NCBI GenBank assembly: GCA_964424805.1
Contig: CAYRKH010000004.1
Location: forward strand, 1 to 64,000
Reading direction: 5' to 3'
Source: IDS-8 sp964424805
GTDB taxonomy: Bacteria > Pseudomonadota > Gammaproteobacteria > Steroidobacterales > Woeseiaceae
DNA: 64,000 nt
Part shown: positions 25,589 to 34,834 of the stretch, one piece after another
Position numbering within the stretch: the stretch's first letter is position 1
Layout: each line of letters opens with the position of its first letter
Translations under genes and position numbers: made by a program
The notes under the pieces: generated by a model
What the model saw: the letters and a program-made list of their open reading frames with translations, nothing else
What the model was told of the DNA's origin: nothing
Database searches by the model: none

Positions 25589-27358
25589 TCAGGCATGGTG
25601 CACACCGTGGTCGCGGCCGACCGGTGCCTTGTCGGCGGGGACGTTCTGCGGGATGAAATCCGTCGGATAGCCCGGCACGCTGTAGTCGTAGGCCCAGCGG
25701 TGCACGACCGGCAGCTCGTGGCCCCAGTTGCCGTGCTTCGGCGGGGTGTCCGGCGTCTGCCATTCGAGCGTCGTCGCGCCCCAGGGATTCGGGTCCGCTT
25801 TTCTCCCGCTCTTCAACGAGACGATCATGTTGTAGAGGAAGATGAGCTGCGTCGCCGCAACGATGATCGCCGAGATCGTGATGCTGGCGTTCAGCGCCAT
25901 CGCCGACTCCGGCATGAAGTCGGTATCGCCCATGGCGAAGTAGCGGCGCGGTATCCCCAGGAACCCCAGGTAATGCATTGGCAGGTAGATCGAATACGTG
26001 CCGAGGAGCGTCAGCCAGAAATGCCAGCGGCCGAGGGTTTCGTTGTACATCTTGCCCGTGATCTTGGGGAACCAGTGGTAGATCGCGCCGAACACGACGA
26101 GGATCGGGGACACGCCCATGACCATGTGGAAGTGCGCGACGACGAAGTAGGTATCCGACAGCGGCAGGTCCACGACCACGTTGCCGAGAAAGATGCCGGT
26201 CAGGCCGCCGTGGATGAACGTGAAGATGAAGCCGATGGCGAAGAGCATCGGCACCCTGAGGTGGATGTTGCCCCGCCACAGGGTCAGCACCCAGTTGTAC
26301 ACCTTGAGCGCGGTCGGCACCGCGATGATGAGCGTCGTCGTGGCGAAGAAGAACCCGAAATAGGGGTTCATGCCGCTGACGTACATATGGTGCGCCCACA
26401 CGATGAAGCTCAGGCCACCGATCGCGAGGATCGCCCACACCATCATTCGGTAGCCGAAGATATTCTTGCGCGCGTGGGTGGCGAGCAGGTCGGAGACTAT
26501 GCCGAACGCCGGCAGCGCCACGATGTACACCTCCGGGTGCCCGAAGAACCAGAACAGGTGCTGGAACAGGATCGGGCTGCCGTTGGTGTAGGCGGCCGCC
26601 TCGCCGCTGGCGGAGATCATGTCCGGCATGAAGAAACTGGTGTGGAGCGTTTTGTCCAGCAGCAGCATGATCGCGGACACCAGCAGCGCAGGGAATGCGA
26701 GCAGCCCGAGGATGGTCGCCATGAAGATGCCCCAGACCGACAGCGGCATGCGCATCAGCGTCATGCCGCGGCAGCGCGCCTGCAGCACGGTGGTGACGTA
26801 GTTCAGGCCGCCCATCGTGAACGCAACGATGAATACGGCGAGCGATACGAGCATCAGGACGATGCCCCACTCGACGCCGGCGGTACCCGGCGCGATCGCC
26901 TGCGGCGGGTAAAGCGTCCAGCCCGCGCCGGTGGAGCCGCCCGGCACGAAGAAGCTTGCCAGCAGTATCAGCACCGACAGCAGGTAGACCCAGTAACTCA
27001 GCATGTTCATGTACGGGAACACCATGTCGCGGGATCCGCACATCAGGGGTATGAGGTAGTTACCGAAGCCGCCGAGGAACAGCGCCGTCAGCAGGTAGAT
27101 CACCATGATCATGCCGTGCATGGTGATGAACTGGTAATAACTTTCCGGGGTGATGAACGAAAACTCGTTCGGGAAACCGAGCTGCAAGCGCATCATCACC
27201 GAAAGACCGAGGGCGATGAGCCCGACGAAGACGGCGGTCAGGCCGTACTGGATGGCGATGACCTTGTGATCCTGGCTCCAGATGTACCTGGTGACGAACG
27301 TCCGGGGATCGTGGTGTTCGATCTCGTGGTCACGGTCGGCGATTGCAACGTATGCCAT
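25589..27358 (-). CDS. ctaD: Cytochrome c oxidase subunit I
   Basis: A 589-residue twelve-helix catalytic subunit that reduces O2 at a heme-CuB centre and pumps protons. Key residues are visible: low-spin heme ligands His81 and His411, high-spin heme His409, CuB ligands His274 (in GHPEVY), His323 and His324, cross-linked Tyr278, D-channel Glu276 and K-channel Lys352, which place it in the A1 (aa3) subfamily. Its ATG overlaps the subunit II stop by 1 nt. The stop abuts a REP cluster. Confidence 0.97.
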   Translation of the reverse strand: MAYVAIADRDHEIEHHDPRTFVTRYIWSQDHKVIAIQYGLTAVFVGLIALGLSVMMRLQLGFPNEFSFITPESYYQFITMHGMIMVIYLLTALFLGGFGNYLIPLMCGSRDMVFPYMNMLSYWVYLLSVLILLASFFVPGGSTGAGWTLYPPQAIAPGTAGVEWGIVLMLVSLAVFIVAFTMGGLNYVTTVLQARCRGMTLMRMPLSVWGIFMATILGLLAFPALLVSAIMLLLDKTLHTSFFMPDMISASGEAAAYTNGSPILFQHLFWFFGHPEVYIVALPAFGIVSDLLATHARKNIFGYRMMVWAILAIGGLSFIVWAHHMYVSGMNPYFGFFFATTTLIIAVPTALKVYNWVLTLWRGNIHLRVPMLFAIGFIFTFIHGGLTGIFLGNVVVDLPLSDTYFVVAHFHMVMGVSPILVVFGAIYHWFPKITGKMYNETLGRWHFWLTLLGTYSIYLPMHYLGFLGIPRRYFAMGDTDFMPESAMALNASITISAIIVAATQLIFLYNMIVSLKSGRKADPNPWGATTLEWQTPDTPPKHGNWGHELPVVHRWAYDYSVPGYPTDFIPQNVPADKAPVGRDHGVHHA

Positions 27359-28785
27359 CAGTGTCTCCCTGTCATCGCGGTGCCGGCGCCCGCCCGCGCC
27401 GCCACCGCCGTGTCATCGTTTTCCCTGCTCCTGGAGAGCGTATTGATGTAGGCGACGACGTCGCTGACCGCCTGGTCTCCTTGCAGGATGTCCGCCATGA
27501 AGCCCATCTGCTTGCCGTAATAATCCTGCGGGTGGCCGCCCCGGATTCCGTCGCGGAAATGTTCGAGCTGGCGTACGAGATACCAGTCGTCCTGGCCCGC
27601 GAGCGCCGGCGCATTCATGGCCTGGATGCCCTGGCCCTGCGCCCCGTGGCAGTAGGCGCAGACGGCAAAGGTTTTCGCGCCTGCCGCGGCGTTCCCCTGG
27701 ACGGTTTGCGCGGCCGGCGTGTCCGGCAGGCTCGCGATGTAGGCGACGACGTCCCCGACCGCCTGCGGCGTGGCGAGCGTTCGCGCCATCGGCGCCATCT
27801 GCCTGCCGTAGGTATCCTCTTCATGCGCGCCGCGTACGCCGGCCTTGAAGTTGTCGAGCTGCGCTTCGATATACCAGCCGCCGAGCGAGGTGAGCTTCGG
27901 GGCGTTCATCGCCTGCAGGCCCTGGCCCTGCGGGCCGTGACACGCCGCGCAGACCGCGTACTGCGCGCCCCCGGCCGCGGCGTTCGCCTCGACGGGGGCC
28001 TGCAGCTCGGCAAAGGTCGGGTAGCTCGCCACCCAGGCCTCGAAGGCTTCCGGCTCCTCGACGACGACGGCGCCGCGCATCGCGTGGTGCGCGATGCCGC
28101 AGAGCTCTTCACACAGTACCTCGTAGCGGCCCGTGCTCGTGGGCGTGAGCCACATGTGCGTGACCATGCCGGGCACGAGGTCCATCTTCACGCGGAACTG
28201 CGCGACGGTGAAATTGTGCAGGACGTCTTTCGAGCGCAGCCAGAAGCGCACGGGCTGGTCCACCGGCAGGTGTACCTCGGCGCCCGAAACGAGCACGTCG
28301 TCCTGGCCGGACGGATCGGACGGGTCGATCCCGAACGGGTTCTCGGCCGAGACCAGCCGTGTGTGCGCGTTGCCGAACCGGCCGTCTTCACCCGGCAGTC
28401 GGTAGCTCCAGTGCCACTGCTGGCCCACCGCTTCGATCTCGAGCGCGTGCTCCGGCACGTCCACGAACTTCGCCCAAACCCAGAGGCCGGGTGCGAGCAT
28501 CGCGGCAACGCCGATCGTGGTGAAGATCGTCAGCACCCACTCGAGCTTCTTGTTTTCAGGATCGTAGGCCGCCCGGCGGTCCTTGCGGTGGCGGTAGCGA
28601 ATGATGGCATAGGCCATGAACAGGTTGACGGCGACGAAGACGAAGCCCGTCACCCACAACGTGATGTCGATCGTGTCGTCTATCCGGGACCAGTTGGAGG
28701 CGAGGGGCGTAAACGTCCAGGGGCTCAGGACATGAAACAAGAGCGAGCCCACGACCAACAGGATCAACACTACTGCTAGAGGCAT
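27358..28785 (-). CDS. ctaC: Cytochrome c oxidase subunit II fused to two cytochrome c domains
   Basis: A 475-residue subunit II with extra redox domains. Two N-terminal helices anchor it. The CuA site is complete: His190, Cys225, Glu227, Cys229, His233, Met236. Two cytochrome c domains follow, with heme motifs CAACH (279-283) and CAYCH (376-380) and downstream Met candidates in YGRQM and YGKQM segments. One fused c domain is the usual caa3 arrangement; two are less common and suggest an internal electron wire to CuA. It is first in the operon. No ctaA, ctaB, ctaG or sco genes are seen in the window, so assembly factors must be encoded elsewhere. Confidence 0.96.
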   Translation of the reverse strand: MPLAVVLILLVVGSLLFHVLSPWTFTPLASNWSRIDDTIDITLWVTGFVFVAVNLFMAYAIIRYRHRKDRRAAYDPENKKLEWVLTIFTTIGVAAMLAPGLWVWAKFVDVPEHALEIEAVGQQWHWSYRLPGEDGRFGNAHTRLVSAENPFGIDPSDPSGQDDVLVSGAEVHLPVDQPVRFWLRSKDVLHNFTVAQFRVKMDLVPGMVTHMWLTPTSTGRYEVLCEELCGIAHHAMRGAVVVEEPEAFEAWVASYPTFAELQAPVEANAAAGGAQYAVCAACHGPQGQGLQAMNAPKLTSLGGWYIEAQLDNFKAGVRGAHEEDTYGRQMAPMARTLATPQAVGDVVAYIASLPDTPAAQTVQGNAAAGAKTFAVCAYCHGAQGQGIQAMNAPALAGQDDWYLVRQLEHFRDGIRGGHPQDYYGKQMGFMADILQGDQAVSDVVAYINTLSRSRENDDTAVAARAGAGTAMTGRH

Positions 28786-29081
28786 ACCTGACGCATCCTT
28801 CTAACGTGACCTTCGCGGATGATTGCGGCCAGTCAGAGTCGCATCAGCAACCGAGGTCCCCTGAACCGTCGGCGTCCGTGCTTGCTCGCGGCGTTATGCG
28901 TCCGGCCTCAAAGCCTGGACGCTCGCGCTTTTCTCCCCTGCGACGTCCTTATTCTACGGCTTCCCCTTGGTGCTGGCGGACTGGTACGACTTCGAGAATA
29001 GAGGATTCAGGCGTCGATTTCCACAAAAAAATAACCCGGCGCTGGTCAGGTTAGGTCGCGCAATTGATTGATGGACAAGGG
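28786..29081. other. Leader/promoter region of the oxidase operon
   Basis: This 296-bp gap lies between the putative anti-sigma gene and ctaC, both on the minus strand, so it should hold the ctaC promoter. A short plus-strand frame (28806-29054) has no plausible protein character and I do not call it. The only clear structure is the hairpin listed separately. Confidence 0.5.
28898..28922. terminator. Hairpin in the ctaC upstream region (terminator-like or leader structure)
   Basis: GCGTCC pairs with GGACGC, extended by G-T and G-C pairs, with a CTCAAAG-type loop. Read on the plus strand it is followed after a few bases by CTTTTCT; read on the minus strand it lies in the region after the sigma-operon stop and lacks a T-run. 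Its function is uncertain. Confidence 0.35.
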
Positions 29082-29477
29082 TTAAAAGGTCATGTCTTCA
29101 GCAACGCTCCGGCGAGCCTGCTCGAGGTCGGCCCGCAGGTCCTCGAGCTCTTTCTCGAGCGGGGTCGTGAGCTCGGCCGGGTCGATGTCGAGCGGCAGCT
29201 TGCGGTCGCCGGTGGTCGTATATTCGGGCGCCGCCGGCACGTCGGCAACGGCCGGCGGCCGCGGCTCGTCGAGCAACAGTGCAAACGCGAGGACGGCAAC
29301 CGCGGCGGTGGCCAGGCCGGCCGCCACCCACGACCGCCGCGGAGCTTGTTGCCTGCGCCGTTTACCCGGCGCCGCCTGTGCCTCGATCGATGCGCGGATG
29401 CGAGACTGCAGCCCGGGCGTGATCTCCGCCGGAATCCTGCCGGCGTCCTGTTTCAGTTTCCGTTCGAAGTCATCCAT
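29082..29477 (-). CDS. Single-pass membrane protein, putative anti-sigma factor
   Basis: A 131-residue protein with a basic, cytoplasmic N-terminal half (about 1-48), one hydrophobic helix (about 50-69), and a short extracytoplasmic tail ending in a charged heptad-like helix. It overlaps the ECF sigma gene by 8 nt, the usual position of an anti-sigma factor. It lacks the His-Cys-Cys zinc motif of the ZAS domain, so the role rests on context and topology only. Confidence 0.7.
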   Translation of the reverse strand: MDDFERKLKQDAGRIPAEITPGLQSRIRASIEAQAAPGKRRRQQAPRRSWVAAGLATAAVAVLAFALLLDEPRPPAVADVPAAPEYTTTGDRKLPLDIDPAELTTPLEKELEDLRADLEQARRSVAEDMTF

Positions 29478-30024
29478 AAGCCTTGCTCTTCTCGTTTGTC
29501 GGTGCCGCCGCGTCCGCCATCGCGGACTGCAGTCGCCGTCGCGAGCGCATGAGGGTCACCTTCGTCCAGGGTTGCGAACGGCCGAGGGCGCGCGCGACCT
29601 CCCGGATCGAAAGGTCTTCGACGTAACGGAGCCAGAGCGCCGCGCGCGCCTCGGGCGTCAGCAGCTTTGCAGCGGCGCACCAGACGTTGTCCCGCTCGGA
29701 GCTTCGGATGCACTCTGCCAGCGGATCCGCGGAGGCGTCCGGGTAATCCTCGCAGGGCACGCCATTGCCGCCGCGCTGCCGCGCGGCAGTCCGGATCGCG
29801 ATGCGGTAGAGCCACGTGCTGAAGCGCCAGCGCGGCCGGTAGCTGGCGAGATAACGGTACGCGTTCAGGAACGTATCCTGCAGGGCATCCTCGGCATCCG
29901 CGCGCGTCGCGCAGCGCGTGAGCAGGAAACGGAACAACCGCTGCTGGTAACGTTCCACCAGCTCGGTAAAGGCGGGCGCCGAACCTCCCAGCGCCGCGGC
30001 GGCCAGTTCCTCGTCCGTTTTCAC
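29470..30024 (-). CDS. ECF-type RNA polymerase sigma factor
   Basis: A 184-residue sigma factor. Region 2 (about 20-90) has the DAEDALQDTFLNAY and RFSTWLYRIA segments, and region 4 (about 120-170) has LTPEARAAL and the helix-turn-helix LSIREVARALGRSQ. It has no extra C-terminal domain. It overlaps the upstream secreted-protein gene by 4 nt and the downstream membrane protein by 8 nt, so the three are translated as a unit. Confidence 0.92.
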   Translation of the reverse strand: MKTDEELAAAALGGSAPAFTELVERYQQRLFRFLLTRCATRADAEDALQDTFLNAYRYLASYRPRWRFSTWLYRIAIRTAARQRGGNGVPCEDYPDASADPLAECIRSSERDNVWCAAAKLLTPEARAALWLRYVEDLSIREVARALGRSQPWTKVTLMRSRRRLQSAMADAAAPTNEKSKAYG

Positions 30025-30956
30025 TCCGTGCCGTCACTGCTCTCAGCGAGTAGGCGGTCGACGATGGCGGGATCGAATACCGTGTCGATGGTCAGCGTGT
30101 TGTCCCTGACCTCGATCGCCGTGTTCCGGATCATGGCGTGTATTTCGGGATCGAGCGTCTCGTTCAGCGCCTGCAGGCTCACCAGGCCGTTGATGATACC
30201 GCCGAGCGATTTTGCGATCTGCGGGTCGCGCGAGACGAGCTGCGCCTGGACGGCGACCAGGCCGTCCCGGTCGGATACCAGGAGCGCGGCCTTCTCCGTG
30301 TTCCGGATGATGTTGGACTTCCAGCCCTCCCCGGCATCGAGTTGCGACGTACGCGCGCCGGCCCGCATGAACTCCGTATCCGCCGTGAGCACGAAAAGCG
30401 AACCGGCGTGGCCACCGGTGCCCGGGAGCCGCCCGCCGGCATCGATCAGCGCCTCGAGCTGGTCGCGTGACGAGGCCACGATCAGCTTGTCGTCGATGTC
30501 GAACGTGACCCAGGCGGAGTCTTCGAATCCGTCGAGACCGCGCCGGTTCTTGTCGGGCTTGCCGCTGCGCTGGAGGTGGTAGTACACCTTGCCGTCGTAG
30601 GTCCGCGCCTCCAGGCTCGCCCTGACGGCCGCAAGCGCGAGCAGCTTGTCACGGGTCTGTTCGCTGATCGGCCCTTCGACCAGCAGCACCGTACCGAGCG
30701 CCGAGTCGGCAAAGGCCGTTACGGCGTCGACTTCCCGGTCGACGTCGATCCCGAGCTCCTGCTTCACATCGCTGAACGCTTCGTCGCTCAGCCACCGGTA
30801 CAGCGCGCGCCCCGACGGCGCGCTCCGCATCGCCGCGAAATCCGCGTAAAGGTACCAGTCGGCGTCCCGCGGCACGCCCGCCGCCCCGACCTCCGCCAGC
30901 GCGGAGACCGGCACGACACTCACCCATAACAGCACCAGCAGGCGATACCCGGGCAT
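30021..30956 (-). CDS. Secreted protein of unknown function
   Basis: A 311-residue protein with a clear cleavable leader (VSALAEV). No catalytic motif is seen; the body alternates strands and helices with DWYLYADFAA and a KVYYHLQ strand, reminiscent of DUF3352-like periplasmic proteins, but I cannot confirm a family. It is the first gene of a three-gene unit with the ECF sigma factor, and a 4-nt overlap couples it to the sigma gene. It could be a periplasmic sensor, or simply the gene whose promoter drives the unit. Confidence 0.82.
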   Translation of the reverse strand: MPGYRLLVLLWVSVVPVSALAEVGAAGVPRDADWYLYADFAAMRSAPSGRALYRWLSDEAFSDVKQELGIDVDREVDAVTAFADSALGTVLLVEGPISEQTRDKLLALAAVRASLEARTYDGKVYYHLQRSGKPDKNRRGLDGFEDSAWVTFDIDDKLIVASSRDQLEALIDAGGRLPGTGGHAGSLFVLTADTEFMRAGARTSQLDAGEGWKSNIIRNTEKAALLVSDRDGLVAVQAQLVSRDPQIAKSLGGIINGLVSLQALNETLDPEIHAMIRNTAIEVRDNTLTIDTVFDPAIVDRLLAESSDGTE

Positions 30957-31097
30957 GGCGACCTCTCCACAGTTGATTCACCCCTTATAGCGCCCACCGC
31001 CGCAAATCGTTACACCCGGTGGGTCGGACCTACCTAACCCTTGGACGTCGCCGGATTTTCCTTTTGGACCCGCAGCTTGGCTCGGTCCGACGCCCCG

Positions 31098-31565
31098 TCA
31101 GAGGCCGGAGCCGTCGGGGGAGTAGATGACCCAGATCTTGGTATAGCCGTCGGTTTGCCAAGTGCCGGTCCATTCTTTCGGGAGGGTGACGGCTTCGCCG
31201 GCGGCGATTTCGTGGACGGTGCCGTCGGCGGAGGTGAGGGTGACGCCGCCCTCGATGAAGTACATGAACTCGTCGACGCCGTAGGGCTCGTCGATCTCGA
31301 AGTGCGACGGCCCGGACCGGTACATGCCGGAGGCGAAACGCCCGTCGCTGCTCTTCAGGGTCGTCACGTCGAGCACGACGTTGTCACCGCGCTCGGTGCG
31401 CAGCGTGTCGGGCCGGTCGAAGATGGCGCCGCTCATGTCCGCCGCGCTGATCTTCGCCGGCAGGACCACGGCATCCCCCGGTCCCTTCTGTGCGCCCGCG
31501 CCAACGGCGAAACCGACGCTCAAGGCGGCCGCCAGGGACCCGCCCCACAACAGGACTCTTTTCAT
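31098..31565 (-). CDS. Secreted cupin-domain protein
   Basis: A 155-residue exported single-domain cupin. The leader ends GAGAQ. The cupin strand segment GVDEFMYFIEGGVTLT is followed by GEAVTLPKEWTGTW, typical of the Cupin_3/DUF861 group, whose relatives include ureidoglycine aminohydrolase. The classic metal-binding HxH is not present, so enzymatic activity is doubtful. It is last of the flavoprotein-NhaC-cupin run, 10 nt from the transporter stop. Confidence 0.85.
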   Translation of the reverse strand: MKRVLLWGGSLAAALSVGFAVGAGAQKGPGDAVVLPAKISAADMSGAIFDRPDTLRTERGDNVVLDVTTLKSSDGRFASGMYRSGPSHFEIDEPYGVDEFMYFIEGGVTLTSADGTVHEIAAGEAVTLPKEWTGTWQTDGYTKIWVIYSPDGSGL

Positions 31566-31575
31566 GTTTCCCTCC

Positions 31576-32958
31576 TCAGGTCGTAAAGCCGGTGAATGCG
31601 AGCACCAGGTACCCCGTAAGCGCGATCCCCGCGGCGATCATCGCATAGGGAATCTGCGTCAACGCGTGCTGCATCGGCGTGCAGCCGCTCGCCTGCGCGG
31701 AGAGCACCGTGGCGTCCGAATAGAAGCAGGCATGACTCCCGAACGTGCTCGCCGACAGGGTCGCTCCGATGACCAGCGTCATGTCGGCGCCGAGATTCGT
31801 CGCCAGCGTCGTCACGATCGGCAGGATGATGACGAAGACGCCCCAGTTGGACCCGGTGGCAAACGACACCAGCCCCATGGTAGCGAAGACGATGGCCGGC
31901 AGCAGCTCGGGCGTGAGCAAAGGCTGGATCGTGTCGACGACATAGATCGCGAGACCAAGCTCGCCGTTCACGTCGTTCAGCATGAAGGCGGCGACCAGGA
32001 CGCCCAGCGGCTCTATCATGGTTTTGAAGCCGTCGATGACCGTATTGAAGGTGTCGTTCATGTCGAGTATCCGCAAGCCGAGCAGGACGACCATCGAGCC
32101 ACCCAGCGTGACGTAGATACCCTTCAGGAAGTCGTTGCCGAACCAGACCGTGAAGAACACGAGCGTGATCATCGGCAGCAGGAACATGGAGACCCGCGGA
32201 CGGATGCCGTCGCGCGGCATGATTGCCTGGTTCACCCTGGCAATGTGCTCGGCGCCCGGCGGTATCATCCGGCCCGTCTCCTGCGCCCGCTCCTCGGCCC
32301 GCCGCATGCCGCCGAGACCCGGCACGATGCCGGCGATCACGGCGGGCACCAGCAGCACGGCTCCCCACGCGTAGAACATGTACGGGATCGCGCTGATATA
32401 GGTCGAGAGACCCTGCCCCTCCGCGGCCAGCCCGTTCACGACCAGGAGCCCCGCGAAGAACGCGCCCCAGGTGGAATACGGCACGAGGACGCTCACCGCC
32501 GCGGCGGTCGAATCGACGATGTAGGCGAGCATCTCCCGCGAGACACGGTACTTGTCGGTGAGCTCGCGCATCGCGGAGCCGACCCCGATCGAGCTCAGGT
32601 AATCGTCGACGAACAGGCTCACGCCCAGCGCCCAGGTTGCGAACATCGCCCGCTTGCGCGTGCGCGCCCATGCAGTCAGCCGCTCCGTGAAAGCGCGCGT
32701 CGCGCCCGTGCGGACCATCAGCCCGATCAGGCTGCCCATGAAACCGCAGACGAGAATCACCCAGGCGACGTCCTGGTCGGTCAGCACGCGTATCGAGGTG
32801 TCCGCAAAGCCGGTGACGAAGCCGCTGCCGTGCAGCATCACGAGGCCCGCCAGCGCACCGGTGACCAGCGACTCGATGGGCCGCCGGGTCACCAGCGCCA
32901 GCACGAACACGATCAGGGTCGGAACGAGCGAGGCGAACCCCGGGTTGTCGCTAACCAA
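31576..32958 (-). CDS. NhaC-family Na+/H+ antiporter-like transporter
   Basis: A 460-residue polytopic membrane protein of the NhaC/COG1757 group (ion-transporter superfamily). It contains the family segments LFVDDYLSSIGVGSAM and ATGSNWGVFVIILPI. NhaC relatives exchange Na+ for H+, and some carry organic amines or malate/lactate. I chose TTG 32958, which overlaps the preceding flavoprotein stop by 8 nt, with AGG about 8 nt upstream; a GTG at 33003 would need a 53-nt overlap. Tight coupling to an amine-oxidising enzyme raises the idea that the transported ion or amine relates to that enzyme. Confidence 0.87.
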   Translation of the reverse strand: MVSDNPGFASLVPTLIVFVLALVTRRPIESLVTGALAGLVMLHGSGFVTGFADTSIRVLTDQDVAWVILVCGFMGSLIGLMVRTGATRAFTERLTAWARTRKRAMFATWALGVSLFVDDYLSSIGVGSAMRELTDKYRVSREMLAYIVDSTAAAVSVLVPYSTWGAFFAGLLVVNGLAAEGQGLSTYISAIPYMFYAWGAVLLVPAVIAGIVPGLGGMRRAEERAQETGRMIPPGAEHIARVNQAIMPRDGIRPRVSMFLLPMITLVFFTVWFGNDFLKGIYVTLGGSMVVLLGLRILDMNDTFNTVIDGFKTMIEPLGVLVAAFMLNDVNGELGLAIYVVDTIQPLLTPELLPAIVFATMGLVSFATGSNWGVFVIILPIVTTLATNLGADMTLVIGATLSASTFGSHACFYSDATVLSAQASGCTPMQHALTQIPYAMIAAGIALTGYLVLAFTGFTT

Positions 32959-34834
32959 GGGCAACCTGCTCGGCGACGGCGCGGTCGGCGGCGTCGATCG
33001 CACCGTTGACGTAGGCGTACGCGGAGGCGTCCGAGTTCGCGATCGAGATGCGGCCGATCCGCGCCCGTCCCGCGATGTGCGGTCCGGCGTCGGGCCCCCA
33101 GCCCGGCGGATCGGAATAGTCGTTGTACTCGTAGGCGTAGCCGTGCGGCCACCGGTTCACCGTGATCGCGGCGATGTCGCGCCCGGCGTCGAAGCCGCCG
33201 CCGGAGAGCGCGCCGTCCATCTGCCGCACGATGCCGCGCTCGAACTCGTCGAAGCTCATCTCGTAAAGCCGCCGCCGGCCCTCGACGTGCTGCTCGCGGG
33301 CGGAGAGCCCGCGCCCCGGAGCCGTCGGCACGAACGTGCCGTGGATGACGGTGGGATCATCGGGTTTGCCGGTGTACGCGTAGCCCCCCATGCTGACCGG
33401 GAAGTCCATGCCGAAGCTGTGCATCAGCTCCGCGCGCGGCACGTAGAACTGGTTGTACCCGAGCTGCTGGAACGCGCGCCAGCTGCGGACGGCAATGCTG
33501 ATGTACACGAGCGGCACCTTGGTCGCGTATTCGATGGCTTCCTTCTGCGCCTCCGGCACCTCGCTGCAAAGGTACGGGATCATGCCGTTGTAGCAGGCGA
33601 GCACGACGTGCTTCCCCTGCACGCGCTCCACCTCGCCCTGCCTCACGTAGGTCACGTCCACGGCATCGCCGGCAGGCGTGTGCCGCACGTCGACGCCGGT
33701 GCTCAGGAGCCGTATACGAACGCCGGAGCCCTCGCGGTCCAGCCGGTCGTAGGCGACCCGCGCCGTCACGAGATCCTCCATCGTGTGCCCCGGCACCGCG
33801 TCGGGGACGAGCTGCCGCACCAGCGAACGTGCCACCCCCGCGTTGCCGTCCGGGAAATGGAAGATGTAGGGCTCGTCGCGCCCCGGCGGCTCGCCCTCCA
33901 GCTCGCCGATACCGAGATGCAACGTGCCCGGCATTTGCAGGCGATAACCCTCGAGCGCCGACAGCGCGTCCCAGCCGATCCCCCAGTAACCCTTGGTCGT
34001 ATCCCGGAGCAGGAGCACCACCTCCTCCGGCACGCGAGCGTATTTCCGCAGGAAATCGCAGTAGCTGGTCCGGCGCAGGAGCTCGATCTTCTCGTCACGG
34101 CTTCGCTCCGGCAGCAGGTCCTCACTGCCCTGCATCAAGCCGACGAAGGCCCGCCGCGCCGCCTCCGGCAGCGGGTACTCCGCGATGGCGGCTGCGATGT
34201 CGGCGGGAGGAGTGCCGGCGAAGCCGCCCATCACGTTGGGCGCGACCCGATCCTCACCGTACGCTTCCCTGCTGAAGTAGATGCCGCCCCGCAGGTCGTG
34301 CTCGCCAAAGAACCGGCGATCGAAATAGTCGTAGAACCGGCGGGTGTCGATGCCGACGTCCCCGAGCAACCGCTTCGCGGCCGCGGAGTAGTGCCCGGGC
34401 GTGTCGATCGACTGGCTGCCGCCGTAGCCGATCAGCCGCTCACCGTCGATCGTGAACTCGTTACGCTTCGCATGACCGCCGAAATCGTCGTGGTTGTCGA
34501 GAACGAGGACGCGCTTGTCGCGGCCGGCGCGCTGCCTGTAGAAGAAAGCGGCTGCAAGCCCCGAGATACCGCCGCCCACGACGACCAGGTCATAGGTGTC
34601 ATCGGTCTGCCGGTCGGGGCGTGGCCATTTTGCGCCGCTCCAGGCGAGCGCATGGGCGACTTCGAATGAGCCGGGATGACTGCCCCGCATGCCGGTCAGC
34701 GCCGGCGGGTAATGAACGCCGCGCGCGGCATCCCTCGCCAGCAGCTCCAGCGGTGAGAGCGCGGTGCCGGCCGCGACGCTCAGGGCAACCCCGTTCAGGA
34801 AATCGCGCCGCGAAATCTTCAGCCGCTCGGACAT
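32951..34834 (-). CDS. Tat-exported FAD oxidoreductase, spermidine dehydrogenase-like
   Basis: A 627-residue flavoprotein. A twin-arginine leader is clear (SRRDFLNG at 8-15), and the FAD-binding motif VVGGGISG is at about 85-92 with a downstream DNHDDFGGHAKRNEF segment. This layout matches periplasmic spermidine dehydrogenase (SpdH) relatives, which oxidise polyamines. ATG 34834 is chosen because GGGGGA lies about 6 nt upstream and it starts the Tat leader; an in-frame GTG upstream adds unconserved residues. It is first in a run with an NhaC-type transporter and a cupin. Confidence 0.88.
   Translation of the reverse strand: MSERLKISRRDFLNGVALSVAAGTALSPLELLARDAARGVHYPPALTGMRGSHPGSFEVAHALAWSGAKWPRPDRQTDDTYDLVVVGGGISGLAAAFFYRQRAGRDKRVLVLDNHDDFGGHAKRNEFTIDGERLIGYGGSQSIDTPGHYSAAAKRLLGDVGIDTRRFYDYFDRRFFGEHDLRGGIYFSREAYGEDRVAPNVMGGFAGTPPADIAAAIAEYPLPEAARRAFVGLMQGSEDLLPERSRDEKIELLRRTSYCDFLRKYARVPEEVVLLLRDTTKGYWGIGWDALSALEGYRLQMPGTLHLGIGELEGEPPGRDEPYIFHFPDGNAGVARSLVRQLVPDAVPGHTMEDLVTARVAYDRLDREGSGVRIRLLSTGVDVRHTPAGDAVDVTYVRQGEVERVQGKHVVLACYNGMIPYLCSEVPEAQKEAIEYATKVPLVYISIAVRSWRAFQQLGYNQFYVPRAELMHSFGMDFPVSMGGYAYTGKPDDPTVIHGTFVPTAPGRGLSAREQHVEGRRRLYEMSFDEFERGIVRQMDGALSGGGFDAGRDIAAITVNRWPHGYAYEYNDYSDPPGWGPDAGPHIAGRARIGRISIANSDASAYAYVNGAIDAADRAVAEQVALG

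Noticed and set aside
25412..27451. Long plus-strand frame across the ctaD gene
   Set aside because: Composition is repetitive and charged, and it begins in REP sequence; shadow of ctaD.
28806..29054. Small plus-strand gene upstream of ctaC
   Set aside because: No ribosome binding site or protein-like composition; lies in a promoter region.
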